A DNA stretch of 64,000 nt, taken from the NCBI GenBank assembly GCA_029968055.1, contig JASCNX010000002.1:434001-498000 (forward strand), read 5' to 3'. Below are positions 17,472 to 26,622 of the stretch, piece after piece. The position numbers were made by a program, and so were the translations under genes. The number at the start of each line of letters is the position of its first letter. Within the stretch, counting starts at the first letter, position 1. The notes beneath the pieces are model-generated. The model did no database searches and was not told the DNA's origin. It worked only from the letters and a program-made list of their open reading frames with translations. The DNA is from Xenophilus aerolatus. Its GTDB lineage: Bacteria; Pseudomonadota; Gammaproteobacteria; Burkholderiales; Burkholderiaceae_C.

Positions 17472-17987
17472 TCAGTGGGCCACGCGGTCGCGGGTGTCGT
17501 CGCACAGCTCGTCGAGCATCAGCGCATCGGGCTCGATGCCGGTGCTCCAGTGCACCATCAGCACGATGATCTTGAGCTCGTCGAGTGCCACCGGGTCGCC
17601 CGGCGCCGCCATGGCGCGGTCGATGACGATCTCGCGCAGCCGCGCCGGCAGCAGCCCGGCCGATTCGAGGAAGCTGATGAAGCCCAGGCACTCGGCGCCC
17701 AGGTGTTCCTGCTCGGCCGCGGAATAGACGCGCATGGTGTCCGGCGAGGCGGTGAAGCCGTCGTCCTCGGACATGTGCAGCGTGACCGTGGCGCTGCGGT
17801 CGTCCTCGTGGCGCGTCCACTGCAGGCCCTGCGTCGCGAAGCTCAGGCCGTCGAGCCACTGGAGCGCCTCGCGTATCTCGTCGGCATCGAAGCCGTTCGC
17901 GCTGAGCTTGCGGCCCAGCAGTTGCGGTTCGGGGCATGCGTCACCACGCCAGTAGTTTTCGTAGACGAAGACGAGCACTTCGAACAT
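17472..17987 (-). CDS. smg: Smg / DUF494 family protein
   Basis: A 171-residue protein, MFEVLVFVYENYWRGDACPE onward, the Smg signature. It is about the family's usual 150-160 residues. Smg lies beside dprA in many Proteobacteria and its biochemical role is unknown. No Shine-Dalgarno sequence precedes ATG 17987. Instead TATATT (17993-17998, minus strand) lies only 5 bases before the ATG, so the mRNA may be leaderless. The upstream dprA stop is 65 bases away. Confidence 0.9.
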   Translation of the reverse strand: MFEVLVFVYENYWRGDACPEPQLLGRKLSANGFDADEIREALQWLDGLSFATQGLQWTRHEDDRSATVTLHMSEDDGFTASPDTMRVYSAAEQEHLGAECLGFISFLESAGLLPARLREIVIDRAMAAPGDPVALDELKIIVLMVHWSTGIEPDALMLDELCDDTRDRVAH

Positions 17988-17992
17988 GACCC

Positions 17993-17998
17993 AATATA
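17993..17998 (-). promoter_or_regulatory. Candidate -10 element abutting the smg start
   Basis: TATATT on the minus strand ends 5 bases before ATG 17987. With the usual 6-7 base distance to +1, transcription would begin at or within the start codon. The -35 region is weak (TGCCCG). Confidence 0.35.
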
Positions 17999-18052
17999 GC
18001 CCAGCACGACCGGAGCGGGCACGAACGTGGCGCATGCACCACGAAAGGCCCT

Positions 18053-19198
18053 TCAGCCGCGGGCCATTCGCTGGAACAGCCCGCCCGGCAAGCGCGCGAC
18101 CTGCCCGTCGAGTTCGAGTTCGAGCAGTTCGACCTGCAGCTCGGCGGCACCCTTGCCCGTGCGGGCGCCGAGCGCATCGAGGCTCACCGGGTCGTGCCCC
18201 ATCTGCGCGAGCAGGCCCTGGGGTTCGGCGTCGTCGTCGTCGTCCGTCGCGATCGCGGCGGCCCCGTCGGGCAGCGCGGCCCCGGGGTTCAGTTCCTCGA
18301 AGATGTCCTGCACCGACTCGACCAGCTTCGCGCCCTGGCGGATCAGCGCATGGCAGCCGCGCGACTGCGGCGAGTGGATCGAGCCGGGAATCGCGAACAC
18401 CTCCTTGCCCTGTTCCACCGCCAGCCGCGCCGTGATGAGCGAGCCCGAGGCCAGGGCCGCCTCGACCACCAGCGTGCCGCGGGACATGGCCGCGATCAGG
18501 CGGTTGCGCTTGGGGAAGTTCTGGTTCAGCGGCGGCGTGCCGAGCGGGAACTCGCTGACGATCAGCCCGCGCTGCGCGATGCGGTGCGCGAGCTCGCGAT
18601 GGCGCGCCGGGTACACGCGGTCCAGCCCGGTGCCCACCACGGCCACGGTGGCCAGCGCCATGTCCGGCGCCGCGCCGTCGAGCGCGCCGTCGTGCGCGGC
18701 GCCGTCGACGCCCAGCGCCAGGCCCGAGACCACCGTGAGCCCGCTGCCGGCGAGGCTGCGCGCGAACAGGCGCGCGTCGACCGCGCCCTGGGGCGTGGGG
18801 TTGCGGCTGCCGACGATCGCGATGGCGTGCCCGGCCAGCTCGGCGAGCGCCTGGTGCGGCCGGCCCATGACGTACAGCATGAGCGGCGGGTCGGCCGTCT
18901 GCAGCAGGTCGCCCGGGTAGGCGGCGTCGCCCAGCGTCACGATGGCACGGGCCATCGGCGCGCCATCGGCTTCGCGCAACCATTGCCAGGTGCGTGAGAG
19001 CGCGGCGTCGAAGTCGGCCGGCAGCACGCCCAGCGCCTTCGCCTGGGCCGCGCTGCAGACCTGCGTCAGTGCCGCCTGCGACTGCGCGAAGACGGCGTCG
19101 GGCAGGCCGAAAGCCGCCAGCAGCCGCCGCGCCGTGCCGTCGCCGACGCCCGGCGTCAGGGCAAGCCGCAGCCAGCCCGCGAGTTCCTCCCGTTCCAC
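18053..19198 (-). CDS. dprA: DNA-processing protein DprA
   Basis: A 381-residue protein that loads RecA on incoming single-stranded DNA during natural transformation. The SAM-like N-terminus (about residues 5-70) is followed by the Rossmann fold (HAIAIVGSRNPTPQG; SGLALGVDGAAHDGAL; FPLGTPPLNQNFPKRNRLIA; SLITARLAVEQGKEVFAIPG at about residues 135-290). A C-terminal winged-helix domain (LLAQMGHDPVSLDALGARTG) is also present. The order LysM protein, dprA, smg on one strand, divergent from def, is conserved in Burkholderiales. Confidence 0.95.
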   Translation of the reverse strand: MEREELAGWLRLALTPGVGDGTARRLLAAFGLPDAVFAQSQAALTQVCSAAQAKALGVLPADFDAALSRTWQWLREADGAPMARAIVTLGDAAYPGDLLQTADPPLMLYVMGRPHQALAELAGHAIAIVGSRNPTPQGAVDARLFARSLAGSGLTVVSGLALGVDGAAHDGALDGAAPDMALATVAVVGTGLDRVYPARHRELAHRIAQRGLIVSEFPLGTPPLNQNFPKRNRLIAAMSRGTLVVEAALASGSLITARLAVEQGKEVFAIPGSIHSPQSRGCHALIRQGAKLVESVQDIFEELNPGAALPDGAAAIATDDDDDAEPQGLLAQMGHDPVSLDALGARTGKGAAELQVELLELELDGQVARLPGGLFQRMARG

Positions 19199-19217
19199 CG
19201 CCGCAGGCGCCCCGGGC

Positions 19218-20552
19218 TCAGGGGTTGGCGAGCAGGTCGCCGGCGCGCGGCGTGTCGGTGATCTCGAGCACCAGCGCGTACGAGACCTTGGTGAAGGTGC
19301 GGAACACCATCAGCAGGCCGATGCGTTCGTTGGGCAGCTTGAGGGTTTCCTTGCCGCCGCCGGTGCGGTCGACGATGGTCTCGCCGTTCTTCAGGATGGC
19401 CAGCACATGGCCGCTTTCGATGCCGTCGCGCTCGCCCTTGTTGATCGACACCACCTGGTTCTGGCCCGCGAAGCTCACGGCGTTGCCGTAGATCGACACG
19501 ATGCGCCCATCGGTGACGACCTGCTGCGGCGCGCGCGGGACGTAGCTCACCAGCTTGCGCGGCGGCTCGGGCAGCAGGCGGTCACCGGCGCGGATCTCCT
19601 CGCGCGCGGCGACCACGTCCAGCGTGGCCGGCACCGCGGTGGTGCCCGCCGGCATCGGCGTGCCGGCATTCGATTCGACGGCGGGCGCCGGTGCCGTGCA
19701 CTCGCCGCAGACGGTCAGCTGCGTGCCGGTGGCCGCGGGTGCCGCCGCGGTCGCGGCCTGCGGGCTGGTGACCTCGGTGCTTTCGCCGCGCTGCAGTTGC
19801 ACCTTGCCGAGGTACTGGGCCTCGTAGCCCAGGATTTCGCCGGTCACCGGGTCCTTGAGCGCCACGGCGCCGCGGAACACGCGGAAGGTCTTGAGCGGGC
19901 CGGGGGTCTCGACCAGCGGCGTGGTGGGGCCGCCGCGGGCATAGAGGCGGTCGCCGCGCGTCATCATCACGCGGCTGTCGTTGCCGGCCACGATGCGCGG
20001 GGCCTGGGTGATCGTGATCTCTTCGTCGACGACCTCCGGCTCGGTGAGGAAGGGCTCGATCAGGCTGGGGTTCAGCGTGGGCAGCGCGAGGTCCGAAGCG
20101 GATTCGAAACGCGTGCGCGGCGAGAGCTTGACCGTGCCGCCGTCGGCGGAGAAACCGCCGCCCCGGCGCAGCGACAGGCGCGCGCGGCCGCCGCTCTTGT
20201 CGAGGAACAGCACCTGCCCCGGGTAGATGCGGTGCGGATTGGCGATCTCGCCCATGTTCATGCCCCACAGCTCGGGCCAGCGCCAGGGGCTCTTCAGGTA
20301 CATGCGCGAGATGGCCCACAGCGTGTCGCCGCGGCGCACGGTGTATTCGTCGGGCGCGTTGGGCGCCAGCTCGGACAGCGGAACGCCTTGCGCGGCCGCC
20401 TGCTGGGCCGTCGCCCGCTGCTGCGGCGTGACCGGGTAGGTCTGGGCCTGCGCCTGGCCGCCGGCACCGAGCAGGCTCAGGGCGGCGGCCAACGCGCCGG
20501 CGAGGGCGGCACGTTGCGGGTGCGGACGAAGACGGAGGCTGGACTGCTTCAT
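19218..20552 (-). CDS. Secreted LysM peptidoglycan-binding protein
   Basis: About 444 residues from ATG 20552 (MKQSSLRL), or from an in-frame ATG at 20573. The N-terminal signal peptide (AALAGALAAALSLLGAGGQAQA) ends near residue 36. One LysM domain covers YTVRRGDTLWAISRMYLKSP and NPHRIYPGQVLFLDKSG (about residues 70-120). The remainder is a long periplasmic region without a motif I recognise. It is conserved next to dprA in this order and its precise role is unknown. The start lies divergent from def, 172 bases apart. Confidence 0.88.
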   Translation of the reverse strand: MKQSSLRLRPHPQRAALAGALAAALSLLGAGGQAQAQTYPVTPQQRATAQQAAAQGVPLSELAPNAPDEYTVRRGDTLWAISRMYLKSPWRWPELWGMNMGEIANPHRIYPGQVLFLDKSGGRARLSLRRGGGFSADGGTVKLSPRTRFESASDLALPTLNPSLIEPFLTEPEVVDEEITITQAPRIVAGNDSRVMMTRGDRLYARGGPTTPLVETPGPLKTFRVFRGAVALKDPVTGEILGYEAQYLGKVQLQRGESTEVTSPQAATAAAPAATGTQLTVCGECTAPAPAVESNAGTPMPAGTTAVPATLDVVAAREEIRAGDRLLPEPPRKLVSYVPRAPQQVVTDGRIVSIYGNAVSFAGQNQVVSINKGERDGIESGHVLAILKNGETIVDRTGGGKETLKLPNERIGLLMVFRTFTKVSYALVLEITDTPRAGDLLANP

Positions 20553-20724
20553 GGACGGATGGTCGCCCACCACCGCAGCAACGACGCGCCCCGGCCGGTG
20601 AACAAATACTCACAATTTGCAACGAATTTTGCGCCGAAGGCCCCGGCACGGCAACGTCAATCGCACCGTGCGGGGGCGTGGGGTTGCGGAAATGGCGAAA
20701 ATAGCCACAACTTCCCCCCGATCC

Positions 20725-21252
20725 ATGGCCCTGCGAACCATTTTGAGCTATCCCGATCCACGTCTGCACACGGTCGCCCGGCCGGTGCAGGGCGTGGATG
20801 CGCGCATCAAGGCCCTGGTGGCCGACATGGTCGAGACCATGTACGAGGCCAACGGCATCGGCCTGGCCGCCACCCAGGTCGACGTGCACGAGCGGGTGGT
20901 CGTCATCGACATTTCCGAAGAGCGCAACCAGCCGCTGGTGCTGATCAACCCCGAGATCGTCTGGGCGAGCGACGAGAAGGTGCTCAACGAGGAAGGCTGC
21001 CTGTCGGTGCCCGGCATCTACGACGGCGTGGAGCGCTCCACCGCTGTGAAGGTCACGGCGCTCGACGAGCACGGCGAGGCCCGCACGATCGAGGCCGACG
21101 GTCTGCTGGCCGTGTGCATCCAGCACGAGCTGGACCACCTGCGCGGCAAGGTGTTCGTCGAATACCTTTCGCCGCTCAAGCGCAACCGCATCAAGACCAA
21201 GCTCGTGAAGCAGCAACGCGAGGAACAGCGCGACGGGCGCCGCGGGGCGTGA
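20725..21252 (+). CDS. def: Peptide deformylase
   Basis: A 175-residue metalloenzyme that removes the N-formyl group from new proteins. All three motifs are present: [10 protein letters not shown] (residues about 45-54), EGCLSVPG (about 90-97) with the metal-binding Cys, and [10 protein letters not shown] (about 132-141) with the two His ligands and catalytic Glu. ATG 20725 ([14 protein letters not shown]) matches the usual family start; an in-frame ATG at 20692 would add 11 atypical residues. It is the first gene of a def / lipoprotein / fmt / azlC / azlD string. Confidence 0.96.
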   Translation: MALRTILSYPDPRLHTVARPVQGVDARIKALVADMVETMYEANGIGLAATQVDVHERVVVIDISEERNQPLVLINPEIVWASDEKVLNEEGCLSVPGIYDGVERSTAVKVTALDEHGEARTIEADGLLAVCIQHELDHLRGKVFVEYLSPLKRNRIKTKLVKQQREEQRDGRRGA

Positions 21253-21254
21253 CG

Positions 21255-21758
21255 ATGCGCCGTTTCGCCGCGATCCTGGCTGCCGCCCTCCTCGGGCTGG
21301 CGGGCTGCGCCAGCGACCCGGCCCGGCTCCCGCTGGGCACTTCGCGCGCCGATGCGCTGCAGCAGCTGGGCGCGCCCACCGCCGTGTACCCGCGTCCCGG
21401 TGGCGGCGAGCGGCTCCAGTACTCGCGCCAGCCTGCCGGCTTCGAGGTCAACGACGTCGACCTGGACGCCTCCGGCCGCGTGGTCGCGGTGACGCAGGTC
21501 ATGAACGAGGGCCAGTTCGCCCGCGACATCCTCGTCGATGCCTGGCGCGTGCCCGACGTGCTCTACACCTACGGCCGGCCCGAGCAGGTCACCCGCGTGA
21601 GCTCCTTCGACGGCGACGTCTGGCAGTGGCGCTACCTGCAGGCCAACAACCCGCGCCTGCTCTACATCTACATCGATCCGCAGGGCGTGGTGCGCCGCTG
21701 GCACATGGGCGACGACCTGCGTTTCGTGCCCGGCAACCTCAACGGCGACCGGAACTGA
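21255..21758 (+). CDS. BamE/SmpA-like outer-membrane lipoprotein
   Basis: A 167-residue lipoprotein starting 3 bases after the def stop. The signal peptide [18 protein letters not shown] ends in the lipobox LAGC. Two half-repeats typical of the SmpA/OmlA fold follow: [19 protein letters not shown] and [20 protein letters not shown]. This suggests a tandem BamE-like module. def and fmt are usually adjacent, so its position between them is unusual. The function is probably in the envelope but is not known. Confidence 0.82.
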   Translation: MRRFAAILAAALLGLAGCASDPARLPLGTSRADALQQLGAPTAVYPRPGGGERLQYSRQPAGFEVNDVDLDASGRVVAVTQVMNEGQFARDILVDAWRVPDVLYTYGRPEQVTRVSSFDGDVWQWRYLQANNPRLLYIYIDPQGVVRRWHMGDDLRFVPGNLNGDRN

Positions 21759-21760
21759 GC

Positions 21761-22723
21761 GTGCGCCTCGTCTTTGCGGGCACGCCCGAATTCGCACGCG
21801 TCGCGCTCCAGGCCCTCCAGGAAGCCGGCTTCGACATCGCCCTGGTGCTGACGCAGCCCGACCGCCCGGCCGGCCGCGGCATGAAATTGCTGGCCTCGCC
21901 GGTGAAGGCCCATGCGCTGGAGCAGGGCTGGCCGGTGGCCCAGCCGCGCAGCCTGAGGCTGGACGGCAAATACCCCGAGGACGCCGCGGCGGCGAAGGCG
22001 GCCCTCGAGGCCGCGAATGCCGACGCCATGGTGGTCGCGGCCTACGGGCTCATCCTGCCGCAGTGGGTGCTGGACACCCCGCGGCTGGGTTGTCTCAACA
22101 TCCATGCCAGCCTGCTGCCGCGCTGGCGCGGCGCGGCGCCCATCCACCGCGCGATCGAGGCGGGCGATACGCAGACCGGCGTCACCATCATGCAGATGGA
22201 CGCCGGTCTGGACACCGGCGACATGCTACTGGTCGAATCGCTGGCCATCGGCGAGGACAACACCGCCCGCCTGCACGACCGCCTGGCCGCCCTGGGCGGC
22301 CGCCTCGTCGTCCAGGCATTGCGCCAGGCCGAGGCCGGCACGCTGACCCGCACGCCGCAGCCGGCCCAGGGCGTGACCTACGCCCACAAGGTCGAGAAGG
22401 CCGAGGCGCGCATCGATTGGGCGCAGCCCGCCGAGGCCATCGTGCGGCGCATCCGCGCCTTCGACCCCTTCCCCGGCGCCAGCAGCGAGATCGACGGCGA
22501 GACCGTCAAGCTCTGGTCGGCCCGCGCCGACCACGGCGCGCATGCGGCGATGCCCGGCACGGTCCTGGCCGCGACGCCGGCCGGCATCGCGGTGGCCGCT
22601 GCCGATGCCGCCGTGTGCCTGACCGAGCTGCAGCGCCCCGGCGGCAAGCGCCTGCCGGCGGCGGACTTCCTGCGCGGCTTCGACATCCAGCCCGGCCAGG
22701 TCTTCGGCCCGTCCGGCGCCTGA
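21761..22723 (+). CDS. fmt: Methionyl-tRNA formyltransferase
   Basis: A 320-residue enzyme that formylates initiator Met-tRNA. It starts at GTG 21761, two bases after the lipoprotein stop. The formyltransferase domain carries [13 protein letters not shown], the 10-formyl-THF site around [21 protein letters not shown] (N, H and D residues of the family; the D is in [10 protein letters not shown]) and the loop PAGRGMKL. The C-terminal OB-fold-like domain includes [13 protein letters not shown]. Length is typical. The stop overlaps the azlC start as TGATG. Confidence 0.96.
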   Translation: MRLVFAGTPEFARVALQALQEAGFDIALVLTQPDRPAGRGMKLLASPVKAHALEQGWPVAQPRSLRLDGKYPEDAAAAKAALEAANADAMVVAAYGLILPQWVLDTPRLGCLNIHASLLPRWRGAAPIHRAIEAGDTQTGVTIMQMDAGLDTGDMLLVESLAIGEDNTARLHDRLAALGGRLVVQALRQAEAGTLTRTPQPAQGVTYAHKVEKAEARIDWAQPAEAIVRRIRAFDPFPGASSEIDGETVKLWSARADHGAHAAMPGTVLAATPAGIAVAAADAAVCLTELQRPGGKRLPAADFLRGFDIQPGQVFGPSGA

Positions 22724-23463
22724 TGTTCCTGTCGCCCGCGATCCGGCGGCATCCGGCCTTCCGCGAGGGCTGGCGCGACATGGCCCCCATCGCCATCGGC
22801 ATCGGCGCCTGGGGGCTCATGACGGGCGTCGCCATGCTCAAGGCCGGCATGAGCGTGATCGAGTCCATGGCGATGACGTTGCTGGTGTTCGCCGGCAGCT
22901 CGCAGCTGGCGGCCATTCCGCTGCTGATCGCCGGCGCGCCGGCCTGGGTGGTGCTGGCCACCGGCTTCTGCGTCAACCTGCGCTTCGTCGTCTTCAGCCT
23001 GCACCTGCGGCCCTACCTGATGCACATGCCGCGCTGGCGCCGCATCCTGCACGGCTACCTCACGGCCGACATGAGCTATGCGTTGTTCACGCGGCGCTTC
23101 CCGCAGCCCGGCGACGACCCCGTCCAGCGTGCCGCCGAGGAGGCCTACCTGGTCGGCGGCTACGCCATCAACTGGTGCGTATGGATGGGCATGAGCCTGC
23201 TGGGCATCGCGCTGGCCAACTTCATCCCGACGCAGTGGGGCCTGGGCTTCGCCGGCGTGCTCAGCCTGGTGGCCGTGACCTGCTCGATGGCGACCACGCC
23301 GCTGCGCGTGCTGGCCGTGCTGATCGCCGCGGCGACCGCCGTCGCGGCCTTCGCGTTGCCCTTCAAGCTCAACATCGTGGCGGCGATCGGCGCGGCCGTG
23401 CTGCTGTGCTTCCTGCTCGAGAAGCAGCTCGGGCTGAACCCCGATGTGGAGGACGAGCGATGA
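22723..23463 (+). CDS. azlC: AzlC-type branched-chain amino-acid exporter subunit
   Basis: A 246-residue membrane protein with about seven hydrophobic segments and the AzlC motif FAGSSQLAAIPLL (about residues 58-70), NLRFVVFSLHL and a YLTADMSYALF loop. With AzlD it forms a LIV-E type exporter for branched-chain amino acids. Its start overlaps fmt and its stop overlaps azlD as ATGA. Confidence 0.92.
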   Translation: MFLSPAIRRHPAFREGWRDMAPIAIGIGAWGLMTGVAMLKAGMSVIESMAMTLLVFAGSSQLAAIPLLIAGAPAWVVLATGFCVNLRFVVFSLHLRPYLMHMPRWRRILHGYLTADMSYALFTRRFPQPGDDPVQRAAEEAYLVGGYAINWCVWMGMSLLGIALANFIPTQWGLGFAGVLSLVAVTCSMATTPLRVLAVLIAAATAVAAFALPFKLNIVAAIGAAVLLCFLLEKQLGLNPDVEDER

Positions 23464-23798
23464 GGGGCCAGACCGACCTCTGGACGCTGGCCGTCATCGT
23501 GGGCCTCGCCGCCGTGACGGTGCTCACCCGCTGCTTCTTCTTCATCCTCGACCGGCCCTGGGGCCTGCCCGAGTGGGCGCACCGCGCGCTGCACTACGCG
23601 CCGGCCGCCGCGCTGGCGGCGGTGATCGCCCCCGAGATCCTGATGACGAACGGCCAGTTCATCCACACCTGGCAGGACGCGCGGCTCTACGGCGCGCTGG
23701 CCGGCGTGCTCTGGTACTTCTGGCGCGGCGGCGTGCTGGGCACCATGCTGGCCGGCATGGCGGTGTACCTGCCGCTGCACCTCATGCTGCGCTGGTAG
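23460..23798 (+). CDS. azlD: AzlD-type branched-chain amino-acid exporter subunit
   Basis: A 112-residue small membrane partner of AzlC with three to four helices (LWTLAVIVGLAAVTVLTRC; YAPAAALAAVIAPEI). Its ATG overlaps the azlC stop. Its last 17 bases overlap the 3' end of the convergent oxidoreductase gene. Confidence 0.9.
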   Translation: MRGQTDLWTLAVIVGLAAVTVLTRCFFFILDRPWGLPEWAHRALHYAPAAALAAVIAPEILMTNGQFIHTWQDARLYGALAGVLWYFWRGGVLGTMLAGMAVYLPLHLMLRW

Positions 23799-24726
23799 GG
23801 CCGCCGGGCGACCGGATCTCGGTGCCCATCTGCGTCTCGACCCAGCGCACCAGTTCGCTCACGCTCACGCCCGGGCCGCGCGCCAGGTGGGCCGCCTGCC
23901 ACATCTGCTGGCCGGCGCCCGACAGCATCGCCGGCAGGCCTTCGGCGCGCGCCAGGTCCACGGCGATGCCCATGTCCTTGAGCATCAGTTCCAGCTTGAA
24001 GGGGTCGTCGAAGCTGCGGCTGAGCACGCGCTGGTGGATGTGGGTGCGCGTGATCCACGAGCCGCCGGTCGATTCGTTCAGCACCTCCGTCATCACCGCC
24101 GGGTCGAGCCCGCAGTGCGTGCCGATGGCCAGCCCTTCGGCCGTGGCCGTGAGCGTCAGCGCGGTGATGAGGTTGTTCAGGCACTTCATGGTGTGGCCCG
24201 CCCCCAGCCCGCCCAAGTGGAAGGTGGCGCGGCCCATCACGTCCAGCAGCGGCGCGACGCGCGCCACGTCGGTCTTGTCGCCGCCGACCATGAACACCAG
24301 CTCGGCCGCCTGCGCACCCCACTGGGCGCCCGACACCGGCGCGTCGACCATCGCCACCCCGCGCTCGGCCAGGCGGGCGGCGGTCTCGCGGGTCACCCAC
24401 GGCTCGGCCGACGAGGTGTCGAGCAGCAGCGAGCCGCTGGCCAGCCCGGCGGCCAGCCCGTCGTCCGCGAACACCACATCGCGCACCACGCGGCCGTTGG
24501 GCAGCATGGTCAGGACGATGTCGCTCGATGCCCCGAGCTCGCGCAGCGTGGCGCAGGCCCGGGCCTGCGGCAGCGTCAGCGCGAGCTGCTGGGCCAGCTG
24601 CGGCGCCACGTCGTAGAGGGCGACCGGGTAGCCGGCGTTGGCCAGGTGCGAGGCCATGGGGGCACCCATGACGCCGAGGCCGACGAAGCCCAGGCGCGGG
24701 AGCGAAGAGGAGGAGGCAGAAGTCAT
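23782..24726 (-). CDS. NAD(P)-dependent 3-hydroxyisobutyrate dehydrogenase family enzyme (copy 1)
   Basis: A 314-residue beta-hydroxyacid dehydrogenase (HIBADH/tartronate semialdehyde reductase group). It has an N-terminal Rossmann motif GLGVMGAPMASHLANAG (residues about 16-32), substrate motif DAPVSGAQWG (about 128), catalytic Lys in GLGAGHTMKCLNNL (about 178) and the C-terminal all-helical domain. It is last in a minus-strand string after the TRAP genes. The substrate cannot be read from sequence. A second, clearly diverged copy lies at 27707-28606. Confidence 0.88.
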   Translation of the reverse strand: MTSASSSSLPRLGFVGLGVMGAPMASHLANAGYPVALYDVAPQLAQQLALTLPQARACATLRELGASSDIVLTMLPNGRVVRDVVFADDGLAAGLASGSLLLDTSSAEPWVTRETAARLAERGVAMVDAPVSGAQWGAQAAELVFMVGGDKTDVARVAPLLDVMGRATFHLGGLGAGHTMKCLNNLITALTLTATAEGLAIGTHCGLDPAVMTEVLNESTGGSWITRTHIHQRVLSRSFDDPFKLELMLKDMGIAVDLARAEGLPAMLSGAGQQMWQAAHLARGPGVSVSELVRWVETQMGTEIRSPGGPTSAA

Positions 24727-24775
24727 GGCGAAGGACGGATCGGAGAAAGAGGAAGGAAGATGGGCGCGGGGCGGC

Positions 24776-26068
24776 TCACCCCAGCCAGCGCAGCAGCACC
24801 GTCGTGATCGAGGGGAACAGCATGAGGATCACCAGGCTGAGGATCAGCGCGCCCAGGAAGGGCATGACGCCGGCGAACACCGTGCGCACCGGCACGTGCG
24901 GCAGCAGCGAGTTGAGCACGAACAGGTTCATGCCCACGGGCGGACTGATCATGCCGATCATCACCACCATCACGATCAGGATGCCGAACCAGTGCGGATC
25001 GAAGCCCAGCTGCACGATCAGCGGGAAGAACACCGGCACCGTGAGCAGGATCATCGACAGCTCCTCCATCACGCTGCCCAGCAGGATGTAGATCACGCAG
25101 ATGGCCGCGACCACCGCCAGCGGGTGGATGCTGAACTGCTGCACGAAGTCCTTCAACTGGTCGGGCGCCCCGGTGAAGTTCATGAAATTGCCGAAGATCA
25201 GGGCGCCGATCAGGATGGTGAACAGCATCGCGGTGGTCCGCGTCGACTCGTTCATCACCTGCTTGAACACCGACCAGCTCAGCGTACGCCGGCCCAGCGC
25301 GAAGAGGAAGGCCCCGAAGGCGCCGAAGCCCGCGCCTTCGGCGGCGGTGAAGAGGCCACCGTAGATGCCGCCCATCACCACCGCGAACAGCAGCACCACG
25401 CCCCAGATGCCGCGCAGCGCGCGCAGACGCCCGGGCCAGTCGATGCGCTCGCTCGCCGGCGCGGCCTGCGGGTCGCGGCGCGCCACCCAGGCCACGGCCA
25501 GGCACAGCATCACCGTCACCAGCACCCCGGGCAGGATGCCGGCCGCGAACAGCTTGCCGATGCTGGTCTCGGTCATGATCCCGTAGATCACCAGCACCGT
25601 CGACGGCGGGATCAGGATGCCCAGCGTGCCGCCCGCCGCGATCGTGCCCGCGGCCAGCGCGTCCGAGTAGCCCAGCTTGCGCATCGAGGGGTAGGCCACC
25701 TTGGCCATGGTGGCCGTGGTCGCGATCGACGAGCCGCAGATGGCGCCGAAGCCCGCACAGGCGCCGATCGTCGCCATCGCGATCCCGCCGCGCCGGTGGC
25801 CCAGGAAGGTGCGCGCCAGCGAGAACAGCTCGTTGGCCATGCCGGCCCGCGCCGTGAAGTTGCCCATCAGGATGAACAGCGGGATCACCGACAGCGTGTA
25901 CGAGAAGCCGGTGCTCTTGATGACCGACAGCACGCTGACGAGCGAGGCGTCCCAGCTGCGCAGCAGTGCGAGCCCGACGAAACCGACGATCGCCATCGCG
26001 ATGGCGATGGGCACGCGCAGCACCATGAGCGCCATGATGGCGGCGAAGCCCAGGAGGGAGGATTGCAT
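24776..26068 (-). CDS. dctM: TRAP transporter large permease subunit
   Basis: A 430-residue inner-membrane permease of the DctM family with about 12 hydrophobic helices. Conserved elements include VPLFILMGNF-like IPLFILMGNFTARAG, AGFGAICGSSIATTATM, GTLGILIPPSTVLVIYG and the C-terminal GMISPPVGMNLFVLN. It takes up organic acids with sodium, fed by DctP. ATG 26068 follows the small permease gene by 35 bases. Confidence 0.93.
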   Translation of the reverse strand: MQSSLLGFAAIMALMVLRVPIAIAMAIVGFVGLALLRSWDASLVSVLSVIKSTGFSYTLSVIPLFILMGNFTARAGMANELFSLARTFLGHRRGGIAMATIGACAGFGAICGSSIATTATMAKVAYPSMRKLGYSDALAAGTIAAGGTLGILIPPSTVLVIYGIMTETSIGKLFAAGILPGVLVTVMLCLAVAWVARRDPQAAPASERIDWPGRLRALRGIWGVVLLFAVVMGGIYGGLFTAAEGAGFGAFGAFLFALGRRTLSWSVFKQVMNESTRTTAMLFTILIGALIFGNFMNFTGAPDQLKDFVQQFSIHPLAVVAAICVIYILLGSVMEELSMILLTVPVFFPLIVQLGFDPHWFGILIVMVVMIGMISPPVGMNLFVLNSLLPHVPVRTVFAGVMPFLGALILSLVILMLFPSITTVLLRWLG

Positions 26069-26103
26069 GGGAGCTGTCTCTTCTTGTTGTGTCGTTGCGG
26101 GCG

Positions 26104-26622
26104 TCACTCGTAGGCTTCGGTGGCCGCCGGTGGGGGCGGCGCCACGAAGCAGCGCATCAGGTGCATGGCGGCGGCCAGCAGCAGCATCGCGGCCATCAGG
26201 TAGACGAACAGGCCCACCGGCACGCCGAGGTTGGCGCTGACGTCCCCGTCCTCCAGGGTCCGGCGCGCATAGCCCCAGCAGGCCCAGCCCACGCCGCCGA
26301 AGGCGACGGCGCAGATCAGGTCCATGACGACCTTCGAGACGCGCTCGGCGCGGCCCTTGTAGATCGCGTCGGCCAGCTCGAAGCACACGTGCTCGGCGCG
26401 CCACGACACCATCGGCAGCGCGCAGAACAGCACCACCACCATCAGCATCTCGCTGAGCTCCAGCGCGCCGGGCACCGAGCGGTAGAACTCGCGGCCCATC
26501 ACGTCCACGAAGGTCAGCAGCATCAGCGCGAAGAGGGCGCAGCCGGCCAGCACGGCCAGCAGCGCGTCGACCGCGGCCACGGCGCGAGGCAGCCAGGGCC
26601 GCGCGGTCTGCGCGCCGCTCAC
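26104..26622 (-). CDS. dctQ: TRAP transporter small permease subunit
   Basis: A 172-residue DctQ-type protein with four helices (LLAVLAGCALFALMLLTFVDVMGR; MLMVVVLFCALPMVSWRAEH; the last near VPVGLFVYLMAAMLLLAAAM). It starts at GTG 26622, overlapping the dctP stop as GTGA. Confidence 0.9.
   Translation of the reverse strand: MSGAQTARPWLPRAVAAVDALLAVLAGCALFALMLLTFVDVMGREFYRSVPGALELSEMLMVVVLFCALPMVSWRAEHVCFELADAIYKGRAERVSKVVMDLICAVAFGGVGWACWGYARRTLEDGDVSANLGVPVGLFVYLMAAMLLLAAAMHLMRCFVAPPPPAATEAYE

Noticed and set aside
17472-18983. Apparent single large frame reading through smg and part of dprA
   Set aside because: Only the last 171 residues match Smg. The upstream part is out of frame with the well-conserved DprA.
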